Positions 53,850 to 62,810 of a stretch of DNA of 64,000 nucleotides are shown here, in pieces. The stretch lies in the NCBI GenBank assembly GCA_035318985.1, contig DATHDP010000104.1, positions 1-64,000 on the forward strand, read 5' to 3'. This stretch comes from VBAS01 sp035318985 (GTDB lineage Bacteria > Bacteroidota > Bacteroidia > Chitinophagales > Chitinophagaceae). The position numbers were made by a program, and so were the translations under genes. The notes beneath the pieces were generated by a model. The model was not told the DNA's origin, searched no databases, and saw only the letters and a list, made by a program, of their open reading frames with translations. How positions within the stretch are numbered: position 1 is the stretch's first letter; each line of letters begins with the position of its first letter.

Positions 53850-54440
53850 TTATTTACTCAAAGATAATTTCCGGTTGATGTATTTTCCAATCATATCAAA
53901 TTCGATATTCACTTTTTGTCCCGGTTTCACAAGGTTCATATTTGTATGCTCAAAAGTATAAGGAATTATAGCCACATCAAAAGTGGTTCCGGTTACATTA
54001 AAGATAGTGAGGCTAATGCCATTAATAGAGACTGATCCTTTTTCAATGATCAATGTATCAAACTCTGGAAGAAATTTAAATCTGAACTCCCAACTACCCC
54101 CTTTTTCTTTTTTATCGATGCAAGTTGCCGATGAATCGACATGTCCCTGTACAAAATGACCATCCAGGCGGTCATTTATTTTTAAACATCTTTCAAGATT
54201 GATCGGGGTGCCTTTCTCCCAATCACCCAGTGTTGTTTTACTTAATGTTTCAGCAATGGCAGTAACCCGGTGCTGACCACCTTTTACCTCTTCTACTGTA
54301 AGGCATACCCCATCATGGGCCACACTCTGATCGGGTTTTAATTTTGAAGAGATAGCTGATTTTATCCAGAAGGTTTTATTGCTCCCTTTTTCAATCACTT
54401 TCTTGATTATCCCCTGTGTTTCAACTATTCCTGTAAACAT
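53850..54440 (-). CDS. ribE: Riboflavin synthase, alpha chain
   Basis: A 196-residue enzyme that dismutates two 6,7-dimethyl-8-ribityllumazine molecules to riboflavin. It has two lumazine-binding repeats: MFTGIVETQGII with DGVCLTVEEV, and GHFVQGHVDSSATC with SVSINGISLTI. The size is normal. It ends in TAA 53850-53852, in frame with the acyltransferase gene that follows. Other riboflavin genes are not adjacent. Confidence 0.97.
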   Translation of the reverse strand: MFTGIVETQGIIKKVIEKGSNKTFWIKSAISSKLKPDQSVAHDGVCLTVEEVKGGQHRVTAIAETLSKTTLGDWEKGTPINLERCLKINDRLDGHFVQGHVDSSATCIDKKEKGGSWEFRFKFLPEFDTLIIEKGSVSINGISLTIFNVTGTTFDVAIIPYTFEHTNMNLVKPGQKVNIEFDMIGKYINRKLSLSK

Positions 54441-54494
54441 AGCGGCAAATTAATTCATTTTGCACTTTCATTTCTGATTTTCAGTTTTGCCTCC

Positions 54495-54502
54495 TATCTT
54501 TG
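54495..54502 (+). promoter_or_regulatory. -7 box of rpsU
   Basis: TATCTTTG matches TAnnTTTG and lies 37 bases before the rpsU ATG. Confidence 0.55.
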
Positions 54503-54521
54503 GTGCCCAATAAAAAATACC

Positions 54522-54530
54522 AAAGGAGGT
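54522..54530 (+). promoter_or_regulatory. Strong Shine-Dalgarno of rpsU
   Basis: AAAGGAGGT lies nine bases before ATG 54540 and nearly matches the full anti-SD. Genes such as prs, the L25 gene, tuf and the SusC gene in this window have no such site. In Bacteroidota the ribosomal anti-SD is held by bS21, bS18 and bS6, and rpsU commonly keeps a strong SD, which suggests autoregulation. Confidence 0.85.
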
Positions 54531-54539
54531 ATATTAACC

Positions 54540-54737
54540 ATGTTGATCATTGATTCAAAAGATTGCGAAAACATAGACAAGGCGCTTAAAAAGTACAAAA
54601 AGAAGTTTGAGAAAAGTAAAATCCTTCTTCAACTTCGTGAACGTCAATCATACACTAAGCCGTCAGTAAGACGTCGCGGTGCCGTCTTGAAAGCTGTTTA
54701 CAAGCAGAAAATAGCCAGCGGAAAAATCGAAAGTTAA
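54540..54737 (+). CDS. rpsU: 30S ribosomal protein S21
   Basis: A 65-residue bS21. The basic sequence matches the family: a start like MLIIDSKDCENIDKALKKYKK, then ILLQLRERQSYTKPSVRRR and a Lys-rich end. In Bacteroidota bS21 helps to hide the 3' end of 16S rRNA. It is preceded by the strong SD described separately. xerC follows after 69 bases. Confidence 0.97.
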   Translation: MLIIDSKDCENIDKALKKYKKKFEKSKILLQLRERQSYTKPSVRRRGAVLKAVYKQKIASGKIES

Positions 54738-54806
54738 TATTATCCGCTAAATAATTTCAAATAGCTATTCCGAAGTATTGGGGTAGCTATTTGTTTTTGT
54801 AGTTTA

Positions 54807-55721
54807 GTGATGAAAATGAAAAACACATTTTTGCCCGAGATCCAATCCTTTATTGGTTACCTGAAATTTGAAAAAAGGTATTCTGCTCATACCATCCGTT
54901 CTTATCATGATGACCTCGTTCAATTTTTTGATTTTCTTGATGCGCAATTCGGAAAACTTACTCTTAAAGAAATTCCTTCAAGTTTTGTTCGTAGTTGGTT
55001 GGCTTCATTGAAGGATGATGATATAACTGCAAGAACGATCAATCGCAAGATATCGACACTCAAGTCTTTTTTTAAATTTCAACTAAAGCAGGGTAAGATC
55101 GAGAATACCCCGATGGGGAATATTATCTCCCCTAAAATAAGCAAGCGACTACCTGTTTTTATAAATGAAAAAGACCTGGTTGATCTGACCAATGCTATTA
55201 ATACTAATACTGAAGACTGGGATAGCCTGAACACAAAAATGCTCATCACGATTTTTTATTCAACAGGAATGCGGCTAAGTGAATTGATAAATCTTAAAGA
55301 ACGTCAGGTTGATTTTTCAAGAAAACAATTCAAAATATTGGGTAAAGGAAACAAAGAAAGAATTATACCGGCAGGAGCAGACCTGCTTGCTATAATAAAG
55401 GACTATATAAATGAGAAAAGAAAAGTGTTCGAAAAAGTTGATGACGTTTTGCTGGTAAGTTCGAAAGGAAAAAAATTATATCCCAAGTATGCATATAACC
55501 TGGTAAGAAGCATTTTACAGCAAGAAGTAAAAACGCTTGATAAGACAAGCCCACATGTATTGCGACACACTTTTGCCACACATTTAATGAATAACGGAGC
55601 AAATCTTGATGCTGTAAAAGAATTACTTGGTCATGCCAGTCTTGCAAGCACCCAGGTTTATACACATAATACTATTGAAAAGCTCAAAAACGTGTATAAA
55701 AAAGCTCATCCTAAAGCTTGA
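54807..55721 (+). CDS. xerC: Tyrosine recombinase XerC/XerD type
   Basis: A 304-residue recombinase. The SAM-like N-terminal DNA-binding domain (about 5-95) includes EKRYSAHTIRSYHDDLVQF. Catalytic residues are visible: Arg156, Lys180, His250, Arg253, His276 and Tyr285 (in LRHTFATHL and LLGHASLASTQVYTH). The normal length and core-genome setting favour chromosome dimer resolution over a mobile integrase. Which of XerC or XerD it is cannot be told from sequence alone, but the site next to rpsU and hpf is usual for Bacteroidota xerC. Confidence 0.92.
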   Translation: MMKMKNTFLPEIQSFIGYLKFEKRYSAHTIRSYHDDLVQFFDFLDAQFGKLTLKEIPSSFVRSWLASLKDDDITARTINRKISTLKSFFKFQLKQGKIENTPMGNIISPKISKRLPVFINEKDLVDLTNAINTNTEDWDSLNTKMLITIFYSTGMRLSELINLKERQVDFSRKQFKILGKGNKERIIPAGADLLAIIKDYINEKRKVFEKVDDVLLVSSKGKKLYPKYAYNLVRSILQQEVKTLDKTSPHVLRHTFATHLMNNGANLDAVKELLGHASLASTQVYTHNTIEKLKNVYKKAHPKA

Positions 55722-55885
55722 TTTTAACATGATAGCTGCAATAAATTTCGAGCAAATTTTTTTTGGAAAAAGCTCATTTTAATTTTAACTTGTAGTGAAC
55801 CAAAAAACAAGCCTATGCTATAAAAAAAATCAATCGAAAGCTATTTAGTTCTTTATTTATTGTTTCACCTAAAAAATGCGATTCT

Positions 55886-56185
55886 ATGAACGTGAAGATT
55901 CAAACTGTTCGATTCAATGCGGACGAAAAACTTGTGCTATACATTAATCAAAAGTTAGAAAAGCTAAAAATCTTTAATGACCGCATTGTAGAAGTTGATG
56001 TGTTTCTGAAACTCGATAACGTAATTCATACGATTAAAGACAAGATCGCAGAGATCAGAGTACACGTACCCAGACACTATTTTTTTGCAAAAACAACAAC
56101 AAAATCATTCGAGGAGTCATTTGATGAAGCGTTTGACTCCTTGTTAAGTCAAATAAAAAAGAAAAAGAAAAAACAAGCAGCATAA
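55886..56185 (+). CDS. hpf: Ribosome hibernation-promoting factor, short form
   Basis: A 99-residue HPF/YfiA protein that parks inactive ribosomes. The family core is visible in FNADEKLVLYINQKLEKLKIFNDRIVEVDVFLKLD and EIRVHVPRHYFFAKTTTKSFEESFDEAFDSLLSQI, with a Lys-rich tail. It lacks the long-form C-terminal domain. It ends in a strong terminator. Confidence 0.95.
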   Translation: MNVKIQTVRFNADEKLVLYINQKLEKLKIFNDRIVEVDVFLKLDNVIHTIKDKIAEIRVHVPRHYFFAKTTTKSFEESFDEAFDSLLSQIKKKKKKQAA

Positions 56186-56192
56186 ATATTTA

Positions 56193-56221
56193 AGGTCTCG
56201 TCAAGGACGGGACCTTTTTCT
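56193..56221 (+). terminator. Terminator after hpf
   Basis: A ten-base stem aggtctcgtc / gacgggacct (56193-56202 with 56206-56215, one G-T pair), loop AAG, followed by Ts. Confidence 0.85.
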
Positions 56222-56278
56222 TTCTCATTATCAGTACAAAAATTCGCTCCAAAGATTTTTCCAAATATCAAATTCCCT

Positions 56279-56286
56279 TACCTTTG
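56279..56286 (+). promoter_or_regulatory. Candidate promoter box of the tRNA-tuf operon
   Basis: TACCTTTG matches TAnnTTTG and lies 77 bases before the first tRNA. A T-rich stretch upstream may be the -33 element. Confidence 0.55.
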
Positions 56287-56363
56287 CCTCCCCTAAGAAT
56301 TAGGGGGTAGCTCTTTATTACCATTTCCGCATCACTGACCAGAATTTGCGGAGACAGTAATCC

Positions 56364-56436
56364 GCCACCTTAGCTCAGCTGGTAGAGCAACTGATTTGTA
56401 ATCAGTAGGTCGCCAGTTCGATTCTGGCAGGTGGCT
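56364..56436 (+). tRNA. tRNA-Thr(TGT)
   Basis: A 73-base cloverleaf. The acceptor GCCACCT pairs with AGGTGGC and the discriminator is T. The anticodon loop TTTGTAA has anticodon TGT and the T loop is TTCGATT. No CCA is encoded. It is the first of four clustered tRNAs. Confidence 0.97.
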
Positions 56437-56469
56437 CAGTTTATCCGAATTGCAATTCGTATTTGCGAT

Positions 56470-56552
56470 GGGCAGATGGCCGAGTGGCTAAAGGCGACAG
56501 ACTGTAAATCTGTTCTCTCACGAGTACGGAGGTTCGAATCCTTCTCTGCCCA
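56470..56552 (+). tRNA. tRNA-Tyr(GTA)
   Basis: 83 bases with a long variable arm, as in bacterial tRNA-Tyr. The acceptor GGGCAGA pairs with TCTGCCC, the discriminator is A, and the loop CTGTAAA has anticodon GTA. It is a queuosine-modifiable tRNA, and queE is at the left end of the window. Confidence 0.97.
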
Positions 56553-56584
56553 CGAAAGTTCTTTACTTGATGAGGATTACAACA

Positions 56585-56657
56585 GCGGGAGTAGCTCATT
56601 TGGTAGAGCGATAGCCTTCCAAGCTATAGGTGGCGAGTTCGAGCCTCGTCTCCCGCT
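56585..56657 (+). tRNA. tRNA-Gly(TCC)
   Basis: 73 bases. The acceptor GCGGGAG pairs with CTCCCGC and the discriminator is T. The anticodon loop CTTCCAA has anticodon TCC. Confidence 0.97.
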
Positions 56658-56694
56658 CTTTACTAAACTGCCTGCGACGGCGGCAGTATTACTA

Positions 56695-56766
<72 letters not shown>

Positions 56767-56801
56767 CATCCTTCCATTATCGTAGGATAGGCTTGGATGT
56801 C

Positions 56802-56846
56802 GAGTAGAATTATAGAAAGTAGAAGAGTGCGACGCAACGGAAGCTA
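56802..56846 (+). repeat. Dispersed intergenic repeat, copy 3
   Basis: GAGTAGAATT (56802-56811), eleven bases, then AAGAGTGCGACGCAACG (56823-56839) and GAAGCTA. It lies between the tRNA cluster and tuf and matches copy 2 at 36355-36414 almost base for base in the core. Confidence 0.65.
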
Positions 56847-56904
56847 AATAGTAGCAACAATGCCGGGCACATATTTATAAAAAACAACTTTAAAAACCGA
56901 TAAC

Positions 56905-58092
56905 ATGTCAAAAGAGACCTTTAAGAGGGATAAACCCCACGTTAACGTTGGTACCATTGGCCATATCGACCACGGTAAAACAACGCTTACAGCTGCCATC
57001 ACAACCATTCTTGCAAAAAGTGGTCTAGCAACAGCAAAAAAGTATGATGAAATTGATGCTGCACCTGAGGAAAAGGAACGTGGTATCACGATTAATACGG
57101 CTCACGTTGAGTACCAGACGAAAAATCGTCACTATGCTCACGTTGACTGTCCTGGTCACGCTGACTATGTTAAAAACATGATTACCGGTGCCGCCCAAAT
57201 GGATGGAGCTATTCTCGTAGTAGCTGCTACAGATGGTCCGATGCCACAAACTAAAGAGCACATCCTGCTTGCCCGCCAGGTAGGTGTACCTCGTATGGTT
57301 GTATTCATGAACAAGGTTGACCTTGTTGATGACCCTGAACTTTTGGAACTGGTAGAAATGGAGATCCGCGAATTGTTGACTTTCTACGGTTTCGATGGTG
57401 ACAATACACCTATTATTAAAGGTTCTGCAACTGGCGCATTAGCTGGTGAAGAAAAATGGCTTGCTGCAATTGATGAGCTGATGGCCGCTGTTGACACTTA
57501 TATACCATTGCCTCCTCGCCCGGTTGATCTACCGTTCCTGATGTCTGTTGAAGACGTATTCTCAATCACTGGTCGTGGTACTGTTGCTACTGGCCGTATT
57601 GAGAGAGGTCGTGTTAAAGTTGGTGAAGGTGTTGAGATCGTAGGATTGATACCAACTCCGCTGACTTCTACAGTAACAGGTGTGGAAATGTTCCGCAAAT
57701 TGCTTGATGAAGGTGAAGCTGGAGATAACGCAGGTTTGTTGCTCCGTGGTATTGAAAAGACCCAGATCCGTCGTGGTATGGTTATTTGCAAACCAGGTTC
57801 AATCACTCCGCACACTGACTTCAAATGCGAAGTTTACGTACTGAGCAAAGAGGAGGGTGGACGTCATACTCCATTCTTCCAGAAATATCGCCCCCAGTTC
57901 TATTTCAGAACTACCGATGTAACTGGTGAAGTAGAGTTAGCAGCAGGTACTGAAATGGTTATGCCTGGTGATAATACATCGTTGACTGTAAAACTTATCC
58001 AGCCAATTGCGATGGAAAAAGGTTTGAAGTTTGCGATTCGTGAAGGTGGTCGTACAGTAGGTGCGGGCCAGGTAACTGAGATATTGAAATAA
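56905..58092 (+). CDS. tuf: Translation elongation factor Tu
   Basis: A 395-residue GTPase that delivers aminoacyl-tRNA to the ribosome. The P-loop is GHIDHGKTT. DCPGHADYVKNM and MNKVDLVD mark the G domain. Domains 2 and 3 follow, with GTVATGRIERG and RTVGAGQVTEILK. It has no SD, as is usual here. It is placed between the tRNA cluster and tRNA-Trp. Confidence 0.99.
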   Translation: MSKETFKRDKPHVNVGTIGHIDHGKTTLTAAITTILAKSGLATAKKYDEIDAAPEEKERGITINTAHVEYQTKNRHYAHVDCPGHADYVKNMITGAAQMDGAILVVAATDGPMPQTKEHILLARQVGVPRMVVFMNKVDLVDDPELLELVEMEIRELLTFYGFDGDNTPIIKGSATGALAGEEKWLAAIDELMAAVDTYIPLPPRPVDLPFLMSVEDVFSITGRGTVATGRIERGRVKVGEGVEIVGLIPTPLTSTVTGVEMFRKLLDEGEAGDNAGLLLRGIEKTQIRRGMVICKPGSITPHTDFKCEVYVLSKEEGGRHTPFFQKYRPQFYFRTTDVTGEVELAAGTEMVMPGDNTSLTVKLIQPIAMEKGLKFAIREGGRTVGAGQVTEILK

Positions 58093-58207
58093 AAAATAGG
58101 CTATAAGCTGTAAGCTTTTAGCTTTGATTGAAATACAAAGATTTTTATCTTTGTAAAATAAGATTCTAAAAGCTGTTTCGGTAACACGGAATAGCTTTTA
58201 GCTTTCT

Positions 58208-58278
58208 ACGGGTATAGTATAACGGTAGTACAGAGGTCTCCAAAACCTTCAGTCTGGGTTCGAATCCTAGTACCCGTG
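58208..58278 (+). tRNA. tRNA-Trp(CCA)
   Basis: 71 bases. The acceptor ACGGGTA pairs with TACCCGT and the discriminator is G. The anticodon loop CTCCAAA has anticodon CCA. It is placed between tuf and secE, the common order in Bacteroidota. Confidence 0.97.
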
Positions 58279-58347
58279 CTAAGAGAATTTCTAATTTATA
58301 ATTTCAAGATATATTCTTGAAATTTTCAAATTTTCAAATTTTGAAAC

Positions 58348-58539
58348 ATGAATAAGATCGCAACGTATTTCAGAGAGAGTTATAAAGAGCTGATGGAAAA
58401 AGTGACCTGGCCAACTTGGGCACAACTTCAGCAATCAACCATGATCGTAATTGCGGCCACACTAGTTATTACAGCGCTGGTTGCGGGCATGGACTTTATA
58501 ACAAATGTGACATTGAAATTCATCTATAACATTTTCTAA
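58348..58539 (+). CDS. secE: Preprotein translocase subunit SecE
   Basis: A 63-residue single-span SecE with the conserved ESYKELMEKVTWPTWAQLQQSTMIV before the membrane segment. It is in the expected place after tRNA-Trp and before nusG (one base apart). The upstream DNA has the simple repeat aaattttcaaattttcaaa and a short inverted repeat. Confidence 0.97.
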   Translation: MNKIATYFRESYKELMEKVTWPTWAQLQQSTMIVIAATLVITALVAGMDFITNVTLKFIYNIF

Positions 58540-58540
58540 G

Positions 58541-59122
58541 ATGGAAACAACAAATACAACAGAAACACCGCAAGCCGCCGAATCAAAATGGTTTGTACTA
58601 CGTGTAGTAAGCGGTAAAGAAAGAAAGGTAAAAGAATACCTTGATAAGGAAGTTTCACGTGGCGGATGGGATAAGATCGTTAAGCAGGTTTTTTTACCGG
58701 TTGAAAAAGTATATAAAGTGCAAAATGGTAAAAAGGTGATGCGTGAACGTAACTATTACCCTGGCTATGTGATGATCGAGATACTAGATGGTAAACTTTC
58801 TGATGATCTTCGTGATACTATAAAGAATACATCCAATGTGATCCATTTTCTTGGTAAAGAACATCCGATCGCTTTGCGCAAGGCAGAAGTAAATAAGATG
58901 CTTGGTAAAATGGATGAAATGGCTGAAGCTGGTGGTGTAAGCATGAGTGAGCCATTCATAGTAGGTGAAACGATCAAGATCATTGAAGGACCATTTAATG
59001 ATTTTAATGGTGTGATAGAAGAAGTGAATGATGAAAAGAAAAAATTGAAAGTAACTGTAAAGATATTTGGTCGCTCAACACCTGTTGAATTGAATTATAT
59101 GCAGGTAGAAAAGATCAGTTAA
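58541..59122 (+). CDS. nusG: Transcription termination/antitermination protein NusG
   Basis: A 193-residue NusG with an N-terminal NGN domain (WFVLRVVSGKERKVKEYLD, RNYYPGYVMIEI) and a C-terminal KOW domain (VGETIKIIEGPFNDFNGVIEEVNDEKKKLKV). It is followed by a strong terminator, and rplK does not follow, unlike the usual gene order. Confidence 0.98.
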   Translation: METTNTTETPQAAESKWFVLRVVSGKERKVKEYLDKEVSRGGWDKIVKQVFLPVEKVYKVQNGKKVMRERNYYPGYVMIEILDGKLSDDLRDTIKNTSNVIHFLGKEHPIALRKAEVNKMLGKMDEMAEAGGVSMSEPFIVGETIKIIEGPFNDFNGVIEEVNDEKKKLKVTVKIFGRSTPVELNYMQVEKIS

Positions 59123-59142
59123 TTATCTAAATTGATTTATAG

Positions 59143-59172
59143 AAAAGCAATCCCAAAAGGATTGCTTTTTTT
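59143..59172 (+). terminator. Terminator after nusG
   Basis: An 11-bp perfect stem aaaagcaatcc / ggattgctttt (59143-59153 with 59159-59169) with a CAAAA loop and a T run. It marks the end of the translation operon. Confidence 0.92.
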
Positions 59173-59253
59173 ATTTAAATATAGCTTTATCAAGCCCTGA
59201 TTTTCGGATAAAATATTCTCTATTTTCGTAAGTAAAACCATTTTAAACCAGGC

Positions 59254-60534
59254 ATGCTTCCAGGCTATAACAAGCATATAAATTCTCTCATTGTGTTTTT
59301 ATTCCCTAGGCTTTGGAAGTTTGAATTCTGCTGGAAAAAATTATCAGTTGGGGTTCTTAGTTTGATCCTGGTTACAAAAGCCAGCTCACAACAAAGCCAG
59401 ATCGATACAACTGTCACAAATCAAAAGGATGTTATAGATGTTATCATAAAAGTTTTAAAGATCAATCCCACGAAAGCTGATAGTACAAGACAAAACAAAA
59501 AAGTTCATTTTTCACTTGTGCCAACAGGAGCAGCTTCTCCGGGAGGAGGTGCCGCTATTGTCACTGCATTAAATGCGGCGTTTTATACAGGTCCTGTTTC
59601 TTCCACATCACTTTCTACAGTTACATTTTCGCCATGGTTTAGCTTTGATGGAAAACTTGTATTCCCTATTCGTCAACTGATCTGGTTTCCCAATAATAAA
59701 TTTTTATCCAAAGGTGACACACGTTTTATGATCTATCCCCAGGAAACATGGGGTCTGGGTGGTAAAAATGAAAAAGAAAAACATGTAGTATTAGACTATA
59801 ATTATGTAAGAGTTTATCAATCTTTATTAAAAGAGGTTGGAAACAATGTTTTTTTAGGTGCCGGTTATATGCTGGACTATCATTACGGGTTGAGCATTAC
59901 CGAAGATTCTTCTCATCTCCCTGATATTTCTTTTTATGATTACAAGGATCGATTATTAAATAGTTCCATCTCTAGTGGACCTGTTTTAAACTTTCTTATA
60001 GATACACGCCGTAATCCGATCAATCCAGATGGAGGCTTTTATTTTTCTACTGATTATCGTTTCAATTTGGATGAGCTAGGCAGTACTGATGATTGGCAAT
60101 CGGTGTATATAGATATGAGGAAATATTTTTCATTTAGTAAAAAACAAAAAAACCTTCTCGCCTTTTGGACTTATTATTGGGGAGTTGTTAATGGTAATGT
60201 GCCTTACCTTGATCTGCCAAGCATTGGTTGGGATTATTTAAATCATTCAGGACGGGGATTTCAACAAAGCAGGTATCGGGGAAAACATTTACTTTATTTT
60301 GAATCCGAGTACAGGAGAGATATTTCAAGAAATGGTCTTTGGGGTTTTGTTATCTTCTCTAACATGCATACTACGTCAGAGTATTTAACTGATCGTTTTG
60401 TATATTGGCATCCAGCCGCAGGGTTCGGAGTAAGGTTGAAGTTTAATAAAATATCAAAGACCAACATAAGTTTAGATTTTGGTTTCAGTAAAGATTTTTT
60501 TGGTATTGACCTGGCGCTTGGAGAGATCTTCTGA
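59254..60534 (+). CDS. Omp85-like (BamA/TamA family) outer-membrane barrel without evident POTRA domains
   Basis: A 426-residue protein. The signal-like segment (about 28-45) is preceded by an N-terminal extension, so a later start is possible. The C-terminal part resembles the 16-strand barrel of Omp85 proteins: FLIDTRRNPINPDGGFYFSTDYR, the RGF-type loop in GRGFQQSRYRGKHLLYFESEYR, and the end KDFFGIDLALGEIF. The first 90 or so residues are too short for several POTRA domains. It may be a small surface-antigen-like barrel of unknown partner. Confidence 0.75.
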   Translation: MLPGYNKHINSLIVFLFPRLWKFEFCWKKLSVGVLSLILVTKASSQQSQIDTTVTNQKDVIDVIIKVLKINPTKADSTRQNKKVHFSLVPTGAASPGGGAAIVTALNAAFYTGPVSSTSLSTVTFSPWFSFDGKLVFPIRQLIWFPNNKFLSKGDTRFMIYPQETWGLGGKNEKEKHVVLDYNYVRVYQSLLKEVGNNVFLGAGYMLDYHYGLSITEDSSHLPDISFYDYKDRLLNSSISSGPVLNFLIDTRRNPINPDGGFYFSTDYRFNLDELGSTDDWQSVYIDMRKYFSFSKKQKNLLAFWTYYWGVVNGNVPYLDLPSIGWDYLNHSGRGFQQSRYRGKHLLYFESEYRRDISRNGLWGFVIFSNMHTTSEYLTDRFVYWHPAAGFGVRLKFNKISKTNISLDFGFSKDFFGIDLALGEIF

Positions 60535-60609
60535 ACTATAATTGAAAATGGTGATTTTGCATAAATTCTTCTATTCGTACATAAGTGTTGATATTTGATC
60601 TTTTTTATC

Positions 60610-62454
60610 ATGCTGAAAAAAATATTTTTTCTTCTCATTTATATTTTTACCTGGGTGATCTTTTTTGAAGTAGCCCGTGTGTTTTTTCTTTTGTCAACAA
60701 TGCAGTACGCGAAAGAGACACCTTCTTCACTTGTATTGCAGAGTTTATGGTTTGGATTAAAGATGGATCTTTCAATGGCCGCTTATTTAACAGCATTGGT
60801 TTGTGTTTTCGTGATCGCCTCATTATTTATTCCTTTTTTTAGAAAAAGATGGATCTATTTAATTTATACTGGTATTATTCTTTTTATACAATTGCTATTG
60901 ATAATTACAGATGTTGAAAGTTTTAAAGCCTGGGGCACAAGGATTGATTCGACTCCATTGAAATTTTTATCTAGCCCAAAAGAAGCCTGGGCATCTATCA
61001 GTCATCTTCCACTTGTACTGATCTTTATAGGCCTTATAGTTATCTATCTTTTATTATTCTGGATCTTCAGAAAAACCATTTCAAGATCGATCGTTCTTTT
61101 GGAAAATAATAAATACAGGCTTGTACAAGTATTGTTGTTAGTACTATTTATTGGAGCACTTATCATTCCTATCCGGGGAGGATTTCAATTATCACCTTTG
61201 AACCAGAGCAGCGTTTATTTCTGTAATAGTCAATACGCAAACAACGCAGCAATTAATCCTTCATGGAATTTTATGTTCTCGGCCATACAAATGAACCAGC
61301 TAAATAAGAACTTGTACGAGTACATGAACAATGAAGATGTCGACGCAATTATAAATCCTCTATTTGAAGCCGAAGGAAAAACTGAACAAGTTATTGACGA
61401 TAGCAGTTCAGCAAGGCCAAATGTCATCCTGATCATTTGGGAAAGTTTTACAGAAAAGGTCTTAAGCAGAAACATTGACAGAAAGCCAGTGATCAAATTT
61501 TTTCCTGAGCTGATCAAGGAAGGAATTTATTTCAGCAATTGTTATTCTTCGGGTGACAGAACAGATAAAGGCATTGGTGCTATTATCAGCAGTTATCCTG
61601 CATTACCAAAAGGATCGATCGTAAATTACCCTGAGAAAACGGCTAAACTACAGGGATTGGGAAAAATATTTTCAGACAATGGATATGCAACTCAATTTTA
61701 TTATGGGGGTGAGTCAGAATTCATGAATATCAAAAGCTATCTAAATGGACAGAAATTTCAACAGTTAATTACAAAGGGGAGTTTTAAAGATGCAGACATG
61801 AACTCCAAATGGGGAGCACATGATGATGTAGTAATGAAAAAAATTGTGAATGATATTCCAAAAAGAAAAGAACCATTCTTTACCACTTGGCTTACATTAA
61901 GCAGTCACGAACCTTTTGAAACGCCGGTTCCAACTGTATTTAATGGGAATGATAAGGAAACAAAATTTTTTAATTCACTTCATTATACTGATTCTGTTGT
62001 TTACAGTTTTATAAATGAGCTAAAGAAAATGCCATCATGGAAAAATACAATCGTCATTATTTCTGCTGATCACGGACATTATTTACCTGTGACAGGAAAA
62101 CGTGCAGATGATTATCGTATACCTATTTTATGGCTTGGTGGCGCATTGAAAAAGCAAAATGCTATTATTGATAAAACCGTTGATCAACTTGATATGGCCG
62201 GTAGCCTGGCCCGGCAACTTCATTTCAAAACAGATCCATTTTCATTTGGAAAAAATGTTTTTGATTCAACTTCAAAACACTGGGCTTTTTTTACATTTAA
62301 TGATGGAATTGGATTTGTAACCGATAGTAGCAGGTTGCTTTTTGATAATACCGGAAAAAGAGTCGTCTTTGAAGAGGGGAAAACAAATAAGGAACAGGAA
62401 AGAATTGCAAAAGCTTTGATGCAAAAATTGTATAATGATTTTTTGAAAAAATAG
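60610..62454 (+). CDS. LTA synthase-like membrane sulfatase-family protein
   Basis: About 614 residues from ATG 60610-60612. Four or five membrane spans fill the first 200 residues. The extracytoplasmic alkaline phosphatase/sulfatase domain follows, with NVILIIWESFTEKVL, the probable Thr nucleophile in SSGDRTDKGIGAI, TWLTLSSHEPFETPVP, and the metal-binding VIISADHGHYLP. In Gram-negatives such proteins transfer phosphoglycerol or phosphoethanolamine to envelope glycans or lipids. The target here is unknown. Confidence 0.9.
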   Translation: MLKKIFFLLIYIFTWVIFFEVARVFFLLSTMQYAKETPSSLVLQSLWFGLKMDLSMAAYLTALVCVFVIASLFIPFFRKRWIYLIYTGIILFIQLLLIITDVESFKAWGTRIDSTPLKFLSSPKEAWASISHLPLVLIFIGLIVIYLLLFWIFRKTISRSIVLLENNKYRLVQVLLLVLFIGALIIPIRGGFQLSPLNQSSVYFCNSQYANNAAINPSWNFMFSAIQMNQLNKNLYEYMNNEDVDAIINPLFEAEGKTEQVIDDSSSARPNVILIIWESFTEKVLSRNIDRKPVIKFFPELIKEGIYFSNCYSSGDRTDKGIGAIISSYPALPKGSIVNYPEKTAKLQGLGKIFSDNGYATQFYYGGESEFMNIKSYLNGQKFQQLITKGSFKDADMNSKWGAHDDVVMKKIVNDIPKRKEPFFTTWLTLSSHEPFETPVPTVFNGNDKETKFFNSLHYTDSVVYSFINELKKMPSWKNTIVIISADHGHYLPVTGKRADDYRIPILWLGGALKKQNAIIDKTVDQLDMAGSLARQLHFKTDPFSFGKNVFDSTSKHWAFFTFNDGIGFVTDSSRLLFDNTGKRVVFEEGKTNKEQERIAKALMQKLYNDFLKK

Positions 62455-62573
62455 TATTTCACCTAAACCGGGAACCCGCAGCTTTATTCGTAAACTTACC
62501 TTCAAAAATTGAGTACAAGTTGGTATTGCAGGAAGAGTAGAAAATAGGTTGATTTGTATTCTACTTTATCACT

Positions 62574-62795
62574 ATGCAATTGATGATGTACATAGGAAAC
62601 GATCACATTGAATCTATTAAACTAGATCCGGAAAAAATTTCCAAACCAGGCTATCTTGGAACTTTCAAAAGAAGTTTAAAAGTGAAGTATAAGGATCTGA
62701 TAAGCCAGCATGGCTCACCCGCTGATTTTATGGTGATCGATAATTCTTCGCAAACCGCAAATAAGCAGTCAGCAAATCTTTATGAAACCGAATAG
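62574..62795 (+). CDS. Small hypothetical protein
   Basis: A 73-residue soluble protein (start MQLMMYIGNDHIESIKLD). The charged, protein-like composition and a stop before a convergent gene support it. No family is recognised. Its stop region (GAATAGAATTACTG) resembles the first half of the dispersed repeat found after prs. Confidence 0.5.
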   Translation: MQLMMYIGNDHIESIKLDPEKISKPGYLGTFKRSLKVKYKDLISQHGSPADFMVIDNSSQTANKQSANLYETE

Positions 62796-62810
62796 AATTA
62801 CTGAAGTAAA

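Noticed and set aside
54807..55721. XerC-like gene as a mobile-element integrase
   Set aside because: Its size, the conserved core context (rpsU, hpf) and the lack of attachment repeats or cargo genes point to chromosomal XerC.
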